Source of the DNA: Rouxiella aceris
GTDB lineage: Bacteria; Pseudomonadota; Gammaproteobacteria; Enterobacterales; Enterobacteriaceae
DNA length: 64,000 nucleotides
NCBI RefSeq assembly: GCF_012933545.1
Contig: NZ_JAADJU010000001.1
Span: 372,001-436,000 of the forward strand
Reading direction: 5' to 3'
Both the position numbers and the translations under genes were made by a program. Every line of letters starts with the position of its first letter. Position 1 is the first letter of the stretch. Shown here one piece after another: positions 8,756-18,271 of this stretch. Under the pieces are notes generated by a model. That model was given only the letters and a program-made list of their open reading frames with translations, ran no database searches and was not told where the DNA came from.

Positions 8756-10437
8756 TGCCAATGCCAAACCAAACCGCTACACCCGTCCCCCTGTTGCTGG
8801 TTGATGCCCTGAAGGTGAGCTTTGCGCAGACCGGATCCAACGTCGAGGCAGTAAAAAATATCTCTTTTCAGGTCAATGCCGGGGAGATCCTGGCACTGGT
8901 TGGCGAGTCGGGGTCGGGAAAATCAGTAACCGCCCGCACCTTGACCGGTCTGGCTGGTCCTCACGCCCAGGTGCAGGCACGCGCCCTGTCACTGACTGGC
9001 CATGATGGCCGCACTATCGATCTACGCCAGCTCAGCAACAGCGACTGGCAGCAGATCCGCGGTAAAGAGATCGGTTTTGTTTTACAAGATGCGCTGGTAT
9101 CACTGGATCCGCTGCGCACCATTGGCAGCGAAGTCGCCGAACCAATGCACATTCATCGCACTTATCCGCCCGCAGAGATCCTTGCCCAGGTCGAGTCATT
9201 ACTGTTGCAGGTCGGTATCGCCGATCCGCTTAATCGTATGGGTCAGCGCCCGCACGAGTTATCAGGAGGATTACGCCAGCGCGCATTGATTGCTTCTGCC
9301 ATCGCCGCAGGTCCTAAACTGCTGATCGCCGATGAGCCGACCACCGCACTGGATGTCACTATCCAGCAGCGTATTTTACAGGTGTTTCGCCTGTTGGCGC
9401 AGGCCGGTCACGGTGTGTTGCTGATCACCCACGACCTGTCGGTGGTGGCGCAAGTGGCCGACCGAGTGGTCGTGATGCAAAATGGCGAAGCGGTAGAAAC
9501 CGGCACTACCGCCCAGGTGCTGGCTGCGCCGGAACATCCTTACACCCGACGTCTGCTGGCGGCGATCCCCGGCGCTCATACCCGGGGGCGCTGGCTGGCC
9601 GGTGCGCCGCCGCTGGTGGAAACCCCGTTGACGGCACAACAACATTCCCGGCAGGCAAGCCGCTTATACCAGGGGCTTGCCCTCGATGTACAAGAGGTCA
9701 GCGTCGCCTTTCGTCGTCCAGATGGCAGTCGCCATCAGGCATTGGATCGTGTTTCGCTGCAACTGGCCTGGGGAGAGACGCTGGGTCTGGTGGGTGAATC
9801 AGGTTCAGGGAAAACCACTCTGGGCAAAGTAGTGCTGGCGCTGCAAGCGGCACAGCAAGGTCTGGTATTACTGGCAGGTCAGCCGTGGAGCGAACTGCGC
9901 GAGGGGCAGCGCCGTCTGCTGCGCGGGCGGATCCAGACCATTACCCAGGATCCCCTTGGTTCCTTTGATCCCCGCTACCGGGTTGAGCAAATCATTGAAC
10001 AACCATTAAAACTTAATGGCAGTCTGAGCGCCGCAGAACGGCGTACAAAAATGGCCTCGCTGCTGCAACTGGTGGGTTTGCATAGCAATCTGCTGCAACG
10101 TCGCCCGCAGGCACTCTCCGGGGGGCAGCGACAGAGGGTGGCGATAGCTCAGGCACTGGCCTGCGATCCGGATATTCTGATCTGCGATGAACCGGTTTCC
10201 GCCCTTGATGTCACGACCCAGGCACAAGTGCTGGATCTGTTGATTGCCTTACAGCATAAGCTCGGCCTGACCATGCTGTTTATCTCTCATGATTTGGGCG
10301 TGGTACAGCATATGAGTCACCGTATTGCGGTGATGCAAGGAGGGCAGATTGTGGAGAGCGGACCTACGGCGCAGATTGTCTCTGCGCCGCAGCATGCCTA
10401 TACGCAACAACTGCTGTCGGCGGTCGGCATGGCTTAG
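8755..10437 (+). CDS. Fused double ATPase of a peptide-type ABC transporter (DppD-DppF fusion, GsiA-like)
   Basis: 560-residue protein with two complete ABC nucleotide-binding domains in tandem, as in GsiA and YejF. First domain: Walker A GESGSGKSVT, signature LSGGLRQRA, Walker B LLIADEPTTALD, then the oligopeptide-type C-terminal region (HPYTRRLLAAIPG). Second domain: Walker A GESGSGKTTL, signature LSGGQRQRVA, Walker B ILICDEPVSALD, and again HAYTQQLLSAVG. Both catalytic sites look intact; the first signature has L in place of the usual Q of the LSGGQ motif. It completes the operon from 5345 and ends 33 bp before the convergent methionine-type operon. Confidence 0.92.
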   Translation: MPMPNQTATPVPLLLVDALKVSFAQTGSNVEAVKNISFQVNAGEILALVGESGSGKSVTARTLTGLAGPHAQVQARALSLTGHDGRTIDLRQLSNSDWQQIRGKEIGFVLQDALVSLDPLRTIGSEVAEPMHIHRTYPPAEILAQVESLLLQVGIADPLNRMGQRPHELSGGLRQRALIASAIAAGPKLLIADEPTTALDVTIQQRILQVFRLLAQAGHGVLLITHDLSVVAQVADRVVVMQNGEAVETGTTAQVLAAPEHPYTRRLLAAIPGAHTRGRWLAGAPPLVETPLTAQQHSRQASRLYQGLALDVQEVSVAFRRPDGSRHQALDRVSLQLAWGETLGLVGESGSGKTTLGKVVLALQAAQQGLVLLAGQPWSELREGQRRLLRGRIQTITQDPLGSFDPRYRVEQIIEQPLKLNGSLSAAERRTKMASLLQLVGLHSNLLQRRPQALSGGQRQRVAIAQALACDPDILICDEPVSALDVTTQAQVLDLLIALQHKLGLTMLFISHDLGVVQHMSHRIAVMQGGQIVESGPTAQIVSAPQHAYTQQLLSAVGMA

Positions 10438-10470
10438 GTGGCCCTGCTGACCGCTTCTCTGCCGCGAGAT

Positions 10471-11148
10471 CTAGCGACGATGTGCCAGAGAACGTACCAG
10501 CCGGTCACCGAGGCTTTGAATAAGCTGCACCATCACCAGTAAAATAACGATAGTGGCCACCATCACCTGATTATTAAATCGCTGATAGCCATAGCGAATA
10601 GCCAAATCCCCCAGGCCGCCACCACCGATCACTCCGGCCATTGAGGAAAAGCCAATCAGCATGACCAGCGTCAGAGTCATGCCGGCGATCAGTGCCGGTA
10701 ATGCCTCAGGTAACAGCAGGGTAAAGACAATATGCCGCAATCCGCCGCCCATCGCCTGCACCGCTTCAATCCGGCCGCCATCCACTTCATCAAGAGCGTT
10801 TTCGACAATACGGGCAAAAAAAGGAATGGCGCCGAGGGTAATAGGGACCACTGCGGCGGTACTGCCAAGGGTAGTGCCAACTATCAGTCGGGTCAGGGGA
10901 ATTAAGGCGATAAGCAGTACCACAAAGGGCAAAGAGCGTCCGATATTGACCAGGGTGCCCAAGATCACATTCAGCAAGGGAGCGGAATAAAGACCGGGTT
11001 TGCGGCTAAGGAACAGCAGTACGCCAATGGGTAAGCCAATCAGCAGGGTCAATAAGCCGGAGAATAAAACCATATATAAGGTTTGCCAGGTACCGGTCAG
11101 CACCAAATCATAAAGCTCGTTCCAGGGAAGACTGTTTCTTATACCCAC
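10471..11148 (-). CDS. Methionine-type ABC transporter permease (MetI family)
   Basis: 225-residue inner-membrane permease. The MetI features are a short N-terminal amphipathic part, five or so membrane segments, and the ATPase-contact loop [27 protein letters not shown] read as EAVQAMGGG...[24 protein letters not shown] is also typical. It is the last gene of a Q-N-I operon; its start overlaps the 3' end of the ATPase gene by 10 bp. The family carries D/L-methionine and related sulfur or small organic compounds; which one applies here is not shown. Confidence 0.9.
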   Translation of the reverse strand: MGIRNSLPWNELYDLVLTGTWQTLYMVLFSGLLTLLIGLPIGVLLFLSRKPGLYSAPLLNVILGTLVNIGRSLPFVVLLIALIPLTRLIVGTTLGSTAAVVPITLGAIPFFARIVENALDEVDGGRIEAVQAMGGGLRHIVFTLLLPEALPALIAGMTLTLVMLIGFSSMAGVIGGGGLGDLAIRYGYQRFNNQVMVATIVILLVMVQLIQSLGDRLVRSLAHRR

Positions 11149-12122
11149 TCTGCTTTTACTCCATTTTGATTAAGAAACTGCATCACCTCCCGCAGATCAA
11201 CGCCACCCGGCGGTGGCGTAAAGCCAACGCGTAAACGTCCTACCCGCTGACCGGCGATGGACGCAATACCACCGCCAAACAGCGTGACACCCACGGCGTG
11301 CTGCCGAGCCAGAGCACTAAGTACCGGCGAGGCCAGCAGGCTGTCAAAAAAGGTCAGTTCGGCCACCGGGATAACGCCGGTTTCCTGATTGCCGCCGCAG
11401 TCCGGCAGTAAAGCCTGGCCCAGCAAAGAACCGGGAGCAGAAATCAGTTGCTGCAATGGGCCAGACTCCAGCACCCGCCCTTTAGCCAGTAAGGCCGCGC
11501 TGTCGCAGATCGATTTGACCACTTCCAGCTCATGGGTGATCAGCACAATGGTCAGGCCCAGCTGGCGATTGATATCGCGCAGCAAGGCTAGAATGGATGC
11601 CGTGGTTTCCGGATCCAACGCACTGGTTGCCTCATCCGACAGCAGATAGTGCGGATGTGCTGCCAGCGCACGGGCGATACCAACCCGTTGCTTTTGTCCA
11701 CCGGACAGTTGAGAAGGAAAGGCACGCGCCTTGTCATTCAGCCCCACCAGATCCAGCAGCTCGGCAACCCGTTTTTTACGTTGATCGCGACCAATTCCGG
11801 CAATTTGTAGTGGAACCGCGATATTATCGCTGACATTACGCGCATGCAGTAAATTGAAGTTTTGAAAAATCATGCCAATACGTTGCCGCTGCTGACGCAA
11901 TTGCTGCTCGTTTAACAGGGTCAAATCCTGTCCATCGAGCAGAATGCGGCCCGTGGTGGGCCGCTCCAGCAAATTCAAACAGCGTATCAGCGTACTTTTC
12001 CCTGCCCCGCTTTTACCAATGATGCCAAAGATGGAGCCATCATTAACGGTCAGACTGACATCCTGTAAAGCAGGTGCAGCTGCGTCGGCATAGCGCTTGC
12101 TAAGCTGTTCGACAACAATCAT
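11139..12122 (-). CDS. Methionine-type ABC transporter ATPase (MetN family)
   Basis: 327-residue ATPase. Walker [11 protein letters not shown], signature [15 protein letters not shown] and Walker [13 protein letters not shown] are all present, and the C-terminal 80 residues form the NIL regulatory domain of MetN proteins ([19 protein letters not shown]). In MetN this domain binds methionine and shuts down transport; whether the pocket is kept cannot be judged by eye. The ATG at 12122 overlaps the 3' end of the binding-protein gene by 4 bp. It begins [11 protein letters not shown], the usual MetN opening. Confidence 0.92.
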   Translation of the reverse strand: MIVVEQLSKRYADAAAPALQDVSLTVNDGSIFGIIGKSGAGKSTLIRCLNLLERPTTGRILLDGQDLTLLNEQQLRQQRQRIGMIFQNFNLLHARNVSDNIAVPLQIAGIGRDQRKKRVAELLDLVGLNDKARAFPSQLSGGQKQRVGIARALAAHPHYLLSDEATSALDPETTASILALLRDINRQLGLTIVLITHELEVVKSICDSAALLAKGRVLESGPLQQLISAPGSLLGQALLPDCGGNQETGVIPVAELTFFDSLLASPVLSALARQHAVGVTLFGGGIASIAGQRVGRLRVGFTPPPGGVDLREVMQFLNQNGVKAEWV

Positions 12123-12961
12123 GACGCTTTGCCTGCAGCAACCGGCAATACCGAGCCATGATATTTATCGGTAATAAACTGCGCCACTTGCGGGGAGGCC
12201 AAATCTTTTGCCAGCCTTTTAATACGTGGGTCATTGGCCAGTTTTTCACTGGTCACCACAATATTGGCATAAGGATTCCCTTTGGCTTTTTCCAGCCCGA
12301 GGGCATCTTTTGCCGGATCCAACCCCGCTTCCAGCGCGTAGTTGCCGTTAATTACCGCCAAATCGACATCCGGTAGCGAACGGGGGATCTGCGGTGATTC
12401 CACTTCCAGAATTTTTATATTTTTCGGGTTGCTGGCGATATCTTTAGGCGTGGCCTGATTTTTAGCCGGATCGCTAAAGCCAGGTTTAAGGGTGATCAAT
12501 CCCTGATCTTGCAGCAAATAGAGTGCACGGCTGAGATTGGTTTCATTATTTGGTACGGCCACCGTCGCATTTTGCGGCACCTGGCTTAATTTTTTGTATT
12601 TACTGGAGTAGACCCCTAACGGTTCAATATGCACTTCAGCGGCGACAGCAAATTTCACCCCAAGGGCTTTTTCCTGGGATAATAAATAAGGGCGATGCTG
12701 GAAATAATTGGCATCGACATCGCCATGCTGCAATAACTCATTAGAATTAACACCGTTGGGAATTTCAATCACCTTTAAATCAAGGCCGGGATCGATTTTC
12801 TGTACATAAGCCAGAATTTCAGCATGAGGTACCGGGTCGGCGGCAACGCGCAAAGGCTCGGCAGCGTAGGCTGAGACAGAGGCGATCAGCGCGGCGACAG
12901 CGGTTAAACGGCCAATAACAGTGCCGGAAAGGCCAAGACGCAAAGCGGTTTTTTTCAGCAT
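12119..12961 (-). CDS. Methionine-type periplasmic binding protein (NlpA/MetQ family), non-lipidated
   Basis: 280-residue binding protein of the NlpA/MetQ family; PVPHAEIL near residue 43 and [13 protein letters not shown] near residue 79 are family landmarks. The signal peptide ends VSAYA-AEP and has no lipobox cysteine, unlike the classical lipoprotein MetQ, so this protein should be soluble in the periplasm. It is the first gene of a Q-N-I operon, the reverse of the usual N-I-Q order, which argues that it is not the housekeeping metNIQ. The promoter should lie in 12962-13300, where no operator was recognised. Confidence 0.9.
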   Translation of the reverse strand: MLKKTALRLGLSGTVIGRLTAVAALIASVSAYAAEPLRVAADPVPHAEILAYVQKIDPGLDLKVIEIPNGVNSNELLQHGDVDANYFQHRPYLLSQEKALGVKFAVAAEVHIEPLGVYSSKYKKLSQVPQNATVAVPNNETNLSRALYLLQDQGLITLKPGFSDPAKNQATPKDIASNPKNIKILEVESPQIPRSLPDVDLAVINGNYALEAGLDPAKDALGLEKAKGNPYANIVVTSEKLANDPRIKRLAKDLASPQVAQFITDKYHGSVLPVAAGKAS

Positions 12962-13314
12962 AAACGTATCCCTATCATCCTATTAGTTATTATCAGGTGT
13001 CATTTTTCAGGTTATTTTTATGGCCACAAATTGGGCTTCACCGGATCCTTGTGAATCTATTTTTTATCATGGTTAACGCTGGCCATGAAAATCTATTCAG
13101 TGCATCAAGTGGTGTTAAAACACGCTATCATCGTCGATAAAAGGCTGACTAATATTGTTATCATCTAAGATATAAATAATTACCAACGGCACTCTACCGC
13201 AACAAGAAAGCGCGTTAGCTTATTGTTTTATAAGGGATGAAATAAAATTTCGCCAGGAGTAATGCCATTAATAGCTATATATTGCAAAACTCATTCTAAG
13301 GAGATCGATAAAAC
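12962..13314. other. Intergenic region upstream of the first methionine-type operon
   Basis: About 350 bp without a gene, AT-rich, between the metQ-like start and the terminator hairpin of the next operon. It must carry the promoter of the leftward metQ-like operon. No riboswitch-like or MetJ-box-like repeat could be made out by eye. Confidence 0.4.
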
Positions 13315-13351
13315 AACCGCAGACGACAAGTTATTATTGTCGCCTGCGGTT
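13315..13351 (-). terminator. Intrinsic terminator of the polar amino-acid ABC operon
   Basis: AACCGCAGACGACAA (13315-13329) pairs with TTGTCGCCTGCGGTT (13337-13351) with a single G-U wobble and a 7-nt loop. On the minus strand the stem is followed by a T-rich stretch (GTTTTATC). It lies 32 bp past the last permease stop at 13383, so it is well placed to end that operon. Confidence 0.8.
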
Positions 13352-13382
13352 AAAGGTCATGGAAATTGTTGGCAGGAGCTAT

Positions 13383-14072
13383 TTAAATCGCAGGGGATTT
13401 TTTTGTTAATTTGAGCGCAGTAAAACGCGCCAGGGCGGCGCAGAGCAAATAGTAAACCAGACCAATAAACAAAAATATCTCTGCCGGATAGATCTGCACG
13501 CGGTTATTCACCTGCCCGGCCAGGGTGGTCAATTCCGGCACATTGACAATAAAGGCCAGCGAGGTGTCTTTTATCAGTGAAATAAACAACCCAAGCCAGG
13601 AAGGCAATAAGTTGGGCCAGGCCTGGGGCAACAAGATAAAACAGATAATTTTTATCTGACTGAATCCCGAGGCAATACCCGCTTCTGTTTGTCCTTTCGG
13701 TAAGGCTTCCAGACCGGCAAGGGTGGAATGCATCACTGCCGCCGAGGTAAACCAGGCCAGTGCGGCAATCACCGTCATGGTTCCCGGAATAGCGGCACCA
13801 AATACCACCGGCAGCAGAAAATAGAGCCAGAAAATGACAAAAATCAGCGGGATACCGCGAATAAACGCGGCCCATAAAAACAGAATACGTCTGGGCCAGC
13901 CGGTAAATCGCCAGGCTATCGCGGCCATAATCACCCCAAGCACCAGCGCGATGGCTCCCGAAGAGAGCGCCATAATCACCGTCAGCAGTACGCCGCCGGG
14001 TTCCCCTTCTGCCACCCGTCCCCACAGTAGATAGGTGAAATTATCGTGCAGCACTGAATAGTCAAATTCCAT
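13383..14072 (-). CDS. Polar amino-acid ABC transporter permease (GltK/HisM type)
   Basis: 229-residue permease of the HisMQ/GltJK family. The N-terminal YLLWGRVAEGEPGGVLLTV block and the contact loop TEAGIASGFSQIKIICFILLP (family EAA motif read as EAGIASGFS) are typical, with four to five membrane segments. It is the last gene of a four-gene operon and overlaps the upstream permease by 11 bp. A terminator hairpin follows at 13315-13351. Confidence 0.9.
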   Translation of the reverse strand: MEFDYSVLHDNFTYLLWGRVAEGEPGGVLLTVIMALSSGAIALVLGVIMAAIAWRFTGWPRRILFLWAAFIRGIPLIFVIFWLYFLLPVVFGAAIPGTMTVIAALAWFTSAAVMHSTLAGLEALPKGQTEAGIASGFSQIKIICFILLPQAWPNLLPSWLGLFISLIKDTSLAFIVNVPELTTLAGQVNNRVQIYPAEIFLFIGLVYYLLCAALARFTALKLTKKSPAI

Positions 14073-14838
14073 GCTCAGCTCCTGCCTTATTGACCGCTAG
14101 CGGCTGCCGACGCGCACCGGGTTTGGGACCGAATACACTCATCAGGCCGCCGAGCAATAACCCCAAAAACAGATATAACAGGGTGCCAATGGCCACTCCC
14201 TCAAAGGCATGGGCATTGTAGCTTTCTATTTGGCTGACCTGATAAGTCAGCTCGGAAAAACCAATGCCCGTCGCCAGTGAAGAGAGTTTCATCAGATTAA
14301 GATATTGGCCGCAGATCGGTTGCCAGGCGTGGGTTAATGCCTGTGGCAACAGAATGGCGCGCAGCAGATCCCAGTCGCTAAATCCCTGAGAAATTGCCGC
14401 TTCCCGTTGCCCTTTGGCAATGGCGTTAAGGCCCGTCTGGATCTCTTCAAGCAGGAAGGCCGCGGTAAATAGCGCCAATCCCCAGGCCGCGCAGAGAAAC
14501 TCCGGGGTCAGCCAGGGAATATTGCCCGCCAGCACCGCCCAGGGGTGGTTATCGCCAATGTAAAAACGCCAGCTCTCGGGCAGCGCGCCATAGGCGGCAA
14601 AATACCAAAACAGCAGTTGTACCAGCAGCGGGGTATTGCGAAAAATCGACACATAGCACGCCACCACCGCGTTACCGACACGGTTGCCGCTGAGACGTAA
14701 TACCAGCAACAGCACCACTATCAGGGTAGCCAAAACACTGCCGACCACGCTGACATAAAAGGTGGTAAGAAAGCCGGAAATCAGCCATTGCAAGGGTTGT
14801 CCCGTCAGCACACCGGCCCAGTCAGGATGCCAGTTCAT
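14062..14838 (-). CDS. Polar amino-acid ABC transporter permease (GltJ/HisQ type)
   Basis: 258-residue permease. The frame is open up to 14997 but the real start is taken as ATG 14838 ([11 protein letters not shown]), preceded by AGGTG and overlapping the ATPase gene by 17 bp. Family features: GFLTTFYVSVVGSV helix, SIFRNTPLLVQLLFWYFA, and the contact loop GQREAAISQGFSDWDLLRAI. It pairs with the second permease at 13383 to form the membrane channel. Confidence 0.9.
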   Translation of the reverse strand: MNWHPDWAGVLTGQPLQWLISGFLTTFYVSVVGSVLATLIVVLLLVLRLSGNRVGNAVVACYVSIFRNTPLLVQLLFWYFAAYGALPESWRFYIGDNHPWAVLAGNIPWLTPEFLCAAWGLALFTAAFLLEEIQTGLNAIAKGQREAAISQGFSDWDLLRAILLPQALTHAWQPICGQYLNLMKLSSLATGIGFSELTYQVSQIESYNAHAFEGVAIGTLLYLFLGLLLGGLMSVFGPKPGARRQPLAVNKAGAEHGI

Positions 14839-15664
14839 CAGCACCTGCCTTTTCCGGGTGTAAAGGGAATAATACTTTCTGCAAAAAGCGTTGCGCGCGC
14901 GGGTGCGAAGGATGAGTAAAGAACACTTCCGGCTCGGCCTGCTCCAGAATTTGCCCACCGTCCATAAACACCACACGGTCAGCAATTTCGCGGGCAAAAC
15001 TCATTTCATGAGTGACCACAATCATGGTAATGCCGCTTTTGGCCAGCTCCTGCATCACCAGCAACACCTCGCCAATCATTTCGGGATCCAGCGCGGATGT
15101 GGGTTCATCAAACAAAATAATGCTGGGATCGGTGACCAGGGCGCGAGCAATGGCTACCCGCTGTTGCTGCCCGCCGGAGAGTTGTTCGGGATAGTGCAAC
15201 ACCTTGTCGCCGAGGCCGACCCGTTCCAGCAAAATCTGTGCTTTCTGCCGGGCATCCTTTTTCTTCCAGCCATGCACCTTGATCAGGGCCAGACTGACGT
15301 TATCCTGCGCGGTAAGGTGGGCATAGAGATTAAATTGCTGAAAAACAAAGCCGATATGCGTACGCAACTGACGAAGCGCCGCGCCTTTAAGGGCGGAAGT
15401 GGGCTGTTGATCGATCAATATCTCGCCGTCACTCACCGTTTCCAGACGATTAATCAAGCGGATCAGCGTCGATTTCCCGGAGCCGGAAGGACCACACACT
15501 GCCACCACCTCGCCGGTCATAATACTGAGATCGACCTGCCTGATAACCGCATGCTGACCAAAAGATTTACTGACCTGGCGAAATTCAACGGCAACGGAAG
15601 GCGTGGCTGAAGAAGGCGAAAAAACCGCAGACTTGGCTGCGGTAGAGAGAGACTCGTTCTGCAT
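14822..15664 (-). CDS. Polar amino-acid ABC transporter ATPase (GltL/GlnQ type)
   Basis: 280-residue ATPase with Walker [11 protein letters not shown], signature [15 protein letters not shown], Walker [20 protein letters not shown] and [18 protein letters not shown], all diagnostic of the GlnQ/HisP/GltL group. The first 25 or so residues (Ser/Ala-rich) precede the usual start of the domain and could be removed if a later start is used. It follows the binding-protein gene after 18 bp and overlaps the permease gene downstream. Confidence 0.92.
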   Translation of the reverse strand: MQNESLSTAAKSAVFSPSSATPSVAVEFRQVSKSFGQHAVIRQVDLSIMTGEVVAVCGPSGSGKSTLIRLINRLETVSDGEILIDQQPTSALKGAALRQLRTHIGFVFQQFNLYAHLTAQDNVSLALIKVHGWKKKDARQKAQILLERVGLGDKVLHYPEQLSGGQQQRVAIARALVTDPSIILFDEPTSALDPEMIGEVLLVMQELAKSGITMIVVTHEMSFAREIADRVVFMDGGQILEQAEPEVFFTHPSHPRAQRFLQKVLFPLHPEKAGADELAS

Positions 15665-15682
15665 TGTAAATTACCCGGCAGA

Positions 15683-16510
15683 TTATTTTGCGGCGATTTT
15701 GAATAATCTCGGCTGCGGAGACTTAGTCTGCGGCCCAAACCAGGTGTTATAAATCGATACTGCCTGGCCATTTTTCTCCAGGGTCAACAATTCGTCGTTA
15801 ACCGCTTTCAGCAGTGCGCCTTCGCCTTTTTTAACACCAACGCCAATCTCTTCTTTGCTCAGCAATTCAGGCAGAACTTTATATTTTGCCTTGTCCGGTG
15901 CGCCATCCAGCAGACCGGCGAGAATGGTGCTGTCCTGAGTGATCGCCTGCACGTTGCCGTTGCGCAGCGCTGACAGTGCCAAAGGAATATCATCATAGGA
16001 CAATACGCGAGATTGCGGGAAACGGTGATGAAGCTCTTGCTCACCGGTGGTGCCTTTCACTGCGCCAATACGCGCCGTGGCATAGGCATCCAGTTTCGCC
16101 GGGGAGTTGGCAGGAACCAGGAACTGCTGACCGGTAACAAAGTACGGCACCGAGAAATCAATCACCTGAGCACGTTCCGGGGTAATAGTAATATCAGCGA
16201 CAATGACATCAGCTTTGCCGGACTGCAACAGTGGGATACGGTTGGCAGGATTGGTGGTCACCAGTTGCAGTTTAACACCGAGAGATTTTGCCAGCGCTTT
16301 GGCAAAGTCGACATCATAGCCGACGATATCATGGGTTTTGGCATCCACTGAACCAAATGGCGGGTTGGAATCAAAGGTCGCTACTTTGATCACACCGGCT
16401 TTTTTGATATCGGACAGTTGGTCAGCATGGGCGGAAATCGCGGTCACACTGCTGAGAGCCAAAAATACCACTGCGGAAAGGGTGCTGCTGCGCAATTTAA
16501 AACGAGTCAT
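15683..16510 (-). CDS. Polar amino-acid periplasmic binding protein (family 3)
   Basis: 275-residue periplasmic binding protein with a signal peptide (cleavage near AHA-DQL) and the SBP family 3 pattern: IKKAGVIKVATFDSNPPFG, VGYDVDFAKALAKSLGV, ADVIVADITITPERAQVIDFS and the glycine-rich hinge VKGTTGE. It is the first gene of the four-gene importer (binding protein, ATPase, two permeases). The binding pocket gives no clear residue-based specificity. The nearby Lrp/AsnC regulator and CtlX-like hydrolase hint at an arginine, citrulline or related amino acid, which is inference. Confidence 0.9.
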   Translation of the reverse strand: MTRFKLRSSTLSAVVFLALSSVTAISAHADQLSDIKKAGVIKVATFDSNPPFGSVDAKTHDIVGYDVDFAKALAKSLGVKLQLVTTNPANRIPLLQSGKADVIVADITITPERAQVIDFSVPYFVTGQQFLVPANSPAKLDAYATARIGAVKGTTGEQELHHRFPQSRVLSYDDIPLALSALRNGNVQAITQDSTILAGLLDGAPDKAKYKVLPELLSKEEIGVGVKKGEGALLKAVNDELLTLEKNGQAVSIYNTWFGPQTKSPQPRLFKIAAK

Positions 16511-16737
16511 AGTTTTTCCTTATATGCCAAGTGGCTAACCACTCATTTATTCAATCTGAGATCGAATAGCTTTTTCTTATATTTGTCATAGTATTACATA
16601 GGGAAAAACCGGCAGCCACGAAGAAAAAGTTCTAAATACCCGCTAAAAATGTCTAAGGGAAAGGCGTAAAACCGCGTCTTTTAGCGGTTTATATCAAGGA
16701 AAAGTGGTGAGTTATAGGATCTTCTTATCCTTTAAAC

Positions 16738-17157
16738 CTATTTACGGGTCGAAAGCAAAATACTGGTTTCAGTATTATCGATGCCGGCAATTCGTCGAAT
16801 ACGCCCCAGTATCTGGTCAAAAATCTCAAGATTATCCGCGCGCAGCTCCACCAACAGATCCCATTTGCCATTGGTGGTATGCAGGGTATAAACCGCCGGG
16901 TCAGCGCGCAGTTGCACAATTACCGCGCTGGCCTTGGCCCCTTCGACGGCAACGCTCATCCAGGCGCGGATTCGGTTTTTCTCCACGCCAGGCCGTACGC
17001 GCACCGAATAACCGGTGATCACCCCCTCCAACTCCATCAGCTCCATGCGTTTTTGCACCGTTGCGCGCGAGACCCTGACTTTAGCGGCAATCTCAGTCAC
17101 CGACATACGGGCGTTTTCTTTGAGTAAGGCAAGGATATGTCGATCGGTATCATTCAT
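16738..17157 (-). CDS. Lrp/AsnC family transcriptional regulator
   Basis: 139-residue regulator. Residues 1-60 form the AsnC-type helix-turn-helix (DRHILALLKENARMSVTEIA and VSRATVQKRMELME), and the rest is the RAM ligand-binding domain (YTLHTTNGKWDLLVELRA). This group senses amino acids and often controls the adjacent gene. It is divergent from the ctlX-like gene across 135 bp and lies downstream of nothing on its own strand, so control of ctlX and of itself is the simplest reading; control of the amino-acid importer to the left is possible. Confidence 0.9.
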   Translation of the reverse strand: MNDTDRHILALLKENARMSVTEIAAKVRVSRATVQKRMELMELEGVITGYSVRVRPGVEKNRIRAWMSVAVEGAKASAVIVQLRADPAVYTLHTTNGKWDLLVELRADNLEIFDQILGRIRRIAGIDNTETSILLSTRK

Positions 17158-17292
17158 CTTGGCAAATTGCTCTTTTCAATAAGCATAATGCCAATTATCT
17201 AACCATTATGCTCATAACGGCAACTGCATAAGAACATTTTGTCCTTTCATACTGTGCGCCTTGTTAACACCCGCGAGTACTAAGGCAATCTG

Positions 17293-18219
17293 ATGCAAAC
17301 CACCAATACAGTGATAATGGTGAGACCCACGGCGTTTAAGGCTAATGAAGAAACTCGAGAAAGTAATGCTTTTCAAAAAGATGGCGCTGAACTGGGCGAT
17401 ATCTCAGCTCAGGCATTGCAGGCTTTTGACGCCTATGTTGCGGCGCTACGCGCAGCCGACATTAATGTACAGATAGTTGCCGATCTGCCGCAGCAACAGA
17501 CGCCGGATGCTGTGTTTCCCAATAACTGGCTGGCGTTGTTGGCCGATGGCACGCTGATCACCTTTCCCATGGAGGCGCTTAATCGTCGGCGCGAGCGTCG
17601 TCAGGATATCATTGCGCAAATAAAACGTGATTTTGTGGTACATCGCTGTCTGGATCTTTCAGCCCATGAGCGGGCAGGACAGTATCTGGAAGGGACTGGC
17701 TCGTTGATCCTCGACCACCAGCATAAGTTGGCCTATGCCTGCCTTTCATCGCGCAGTTCGCCGGAGGTTGGGCAAGTCTTTACTCGTCTGACTGGCTATC
17801 GGATCATCTGGTTTGCCGCCCGCGACCGTCATCAGAGAGCTATCTATCATACCAATGTTATGCTGAGCATCGGCCAGCGTTTCGCCATTGTTTGCCTGCA
17901 AGCCGTGGCCTCGCCGCAGGACCGGCAACGGCTAATCGCCGCACTGATCGACAGCGGCAAAACCATTATCGATGTCACCTATCGACAGATGGAGTCCTTT
18001 GCCTGCAATGTGCTGGAGCTATGCGATACCCAGGGACGACCGGTTTACGCCATGTCGACTCGCGCCTGGCAGGCCTTTGGTGGCGAACAACAAAAACTGA
18101 TCGCTGACTATGCCCGTCTGGCGCTGGGGCCTGTGGATATTATCGAAAATTTGGGCGGCGGCGGGGCGCGCTGTATGCTTTGTGAGGTATTTCTGCAAAA
18201 ACGCTACGCCTATTGCTGA
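17293..18219 (+). CDS. ctlX: CtlX-like citrulline/arginine amidinohydrolase-family protein
   Basis: 308-residue member of the guanidino-group modifying superfamily (arginine deiminase and DDAH relatives), matching the CtlX (citrulline utilisation hydrolase) subgroup. Visible motifs: VRPTAFKANEETRESNAFQ at the N-terminus, DAVFPNNWLALL (about residue 72), LEGTGSLILDH (about 136) with the acidic residue of the family, HTNVMLSIG (about 183) carrying the active-site His, and GGGGARCMLCEVFL at the C-terminus, where the nucleophilic cysteine sits. ATG 17293 is preceded by AAGG. It would act in the cytoplasm on arginine, citrulline or a methylated derivative. The divergent Lrp/AsnC gene probably regulates it. 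Confidence 0.85.
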   Translation: MQTTNTVIMVRPTAFKANEETRESNAFQKDGAELGDISAQALQAFDAYVAALRAADINVQIVADLPQQQTPDAVFPNNWLALLADGTLITFPMEALNRRRERRQDIIAQIKRDFVVHRCLDLSAHERAGQYLEGTGSLILDHQHKLAYACLSSRSSPEVGQVFTRLTGYRIIWFAARDRHQRAIYHTNVMLSIGQRFAIVCLQAVASPQDRQRLIAALIDSGKTIIDVTYRQMESFACNVLELCDTQGRPVYAMSTRAWQAFGGEQQKLIADYARLALGPVDIIENLGGGGARCMLCEVFLQKRYAYC

Positions 18220-18225
18220 CCGATA

Positions 18226-18248
18226 GCGGGGGAATAACAGCCCCCCGC
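18226..18248. terminator. GC hairpin between convergent ctlX and treF
   Basis: GCGGGGG (18226-18232) and CCCCCGC (18242-18248) form a 7-bp all-GC stem with a 9-nt loop, in the 52-bp gap between two convergent genes. There is no clear T-tract on either side, so it is called a terminator from position and stability only. Confidence 0.5.
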
Positions 18249-18271
18249 CTGTCAGGCCTTGCTACACACCC

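Noticed and set aside
14839-14997. 53-residue N-terminal extension of the GltJ/HisQ-like permease
   Set aside because: It overlaps the ATPase coding region and has no ribosome binding site; the MNWHPDW start fits the family.
14891-15610. 239-codon plus-strand frame opposite the amino-acid ATPase gene
   Set aside because: Antisense to intact Walker motifs; no start site or family resemblance.
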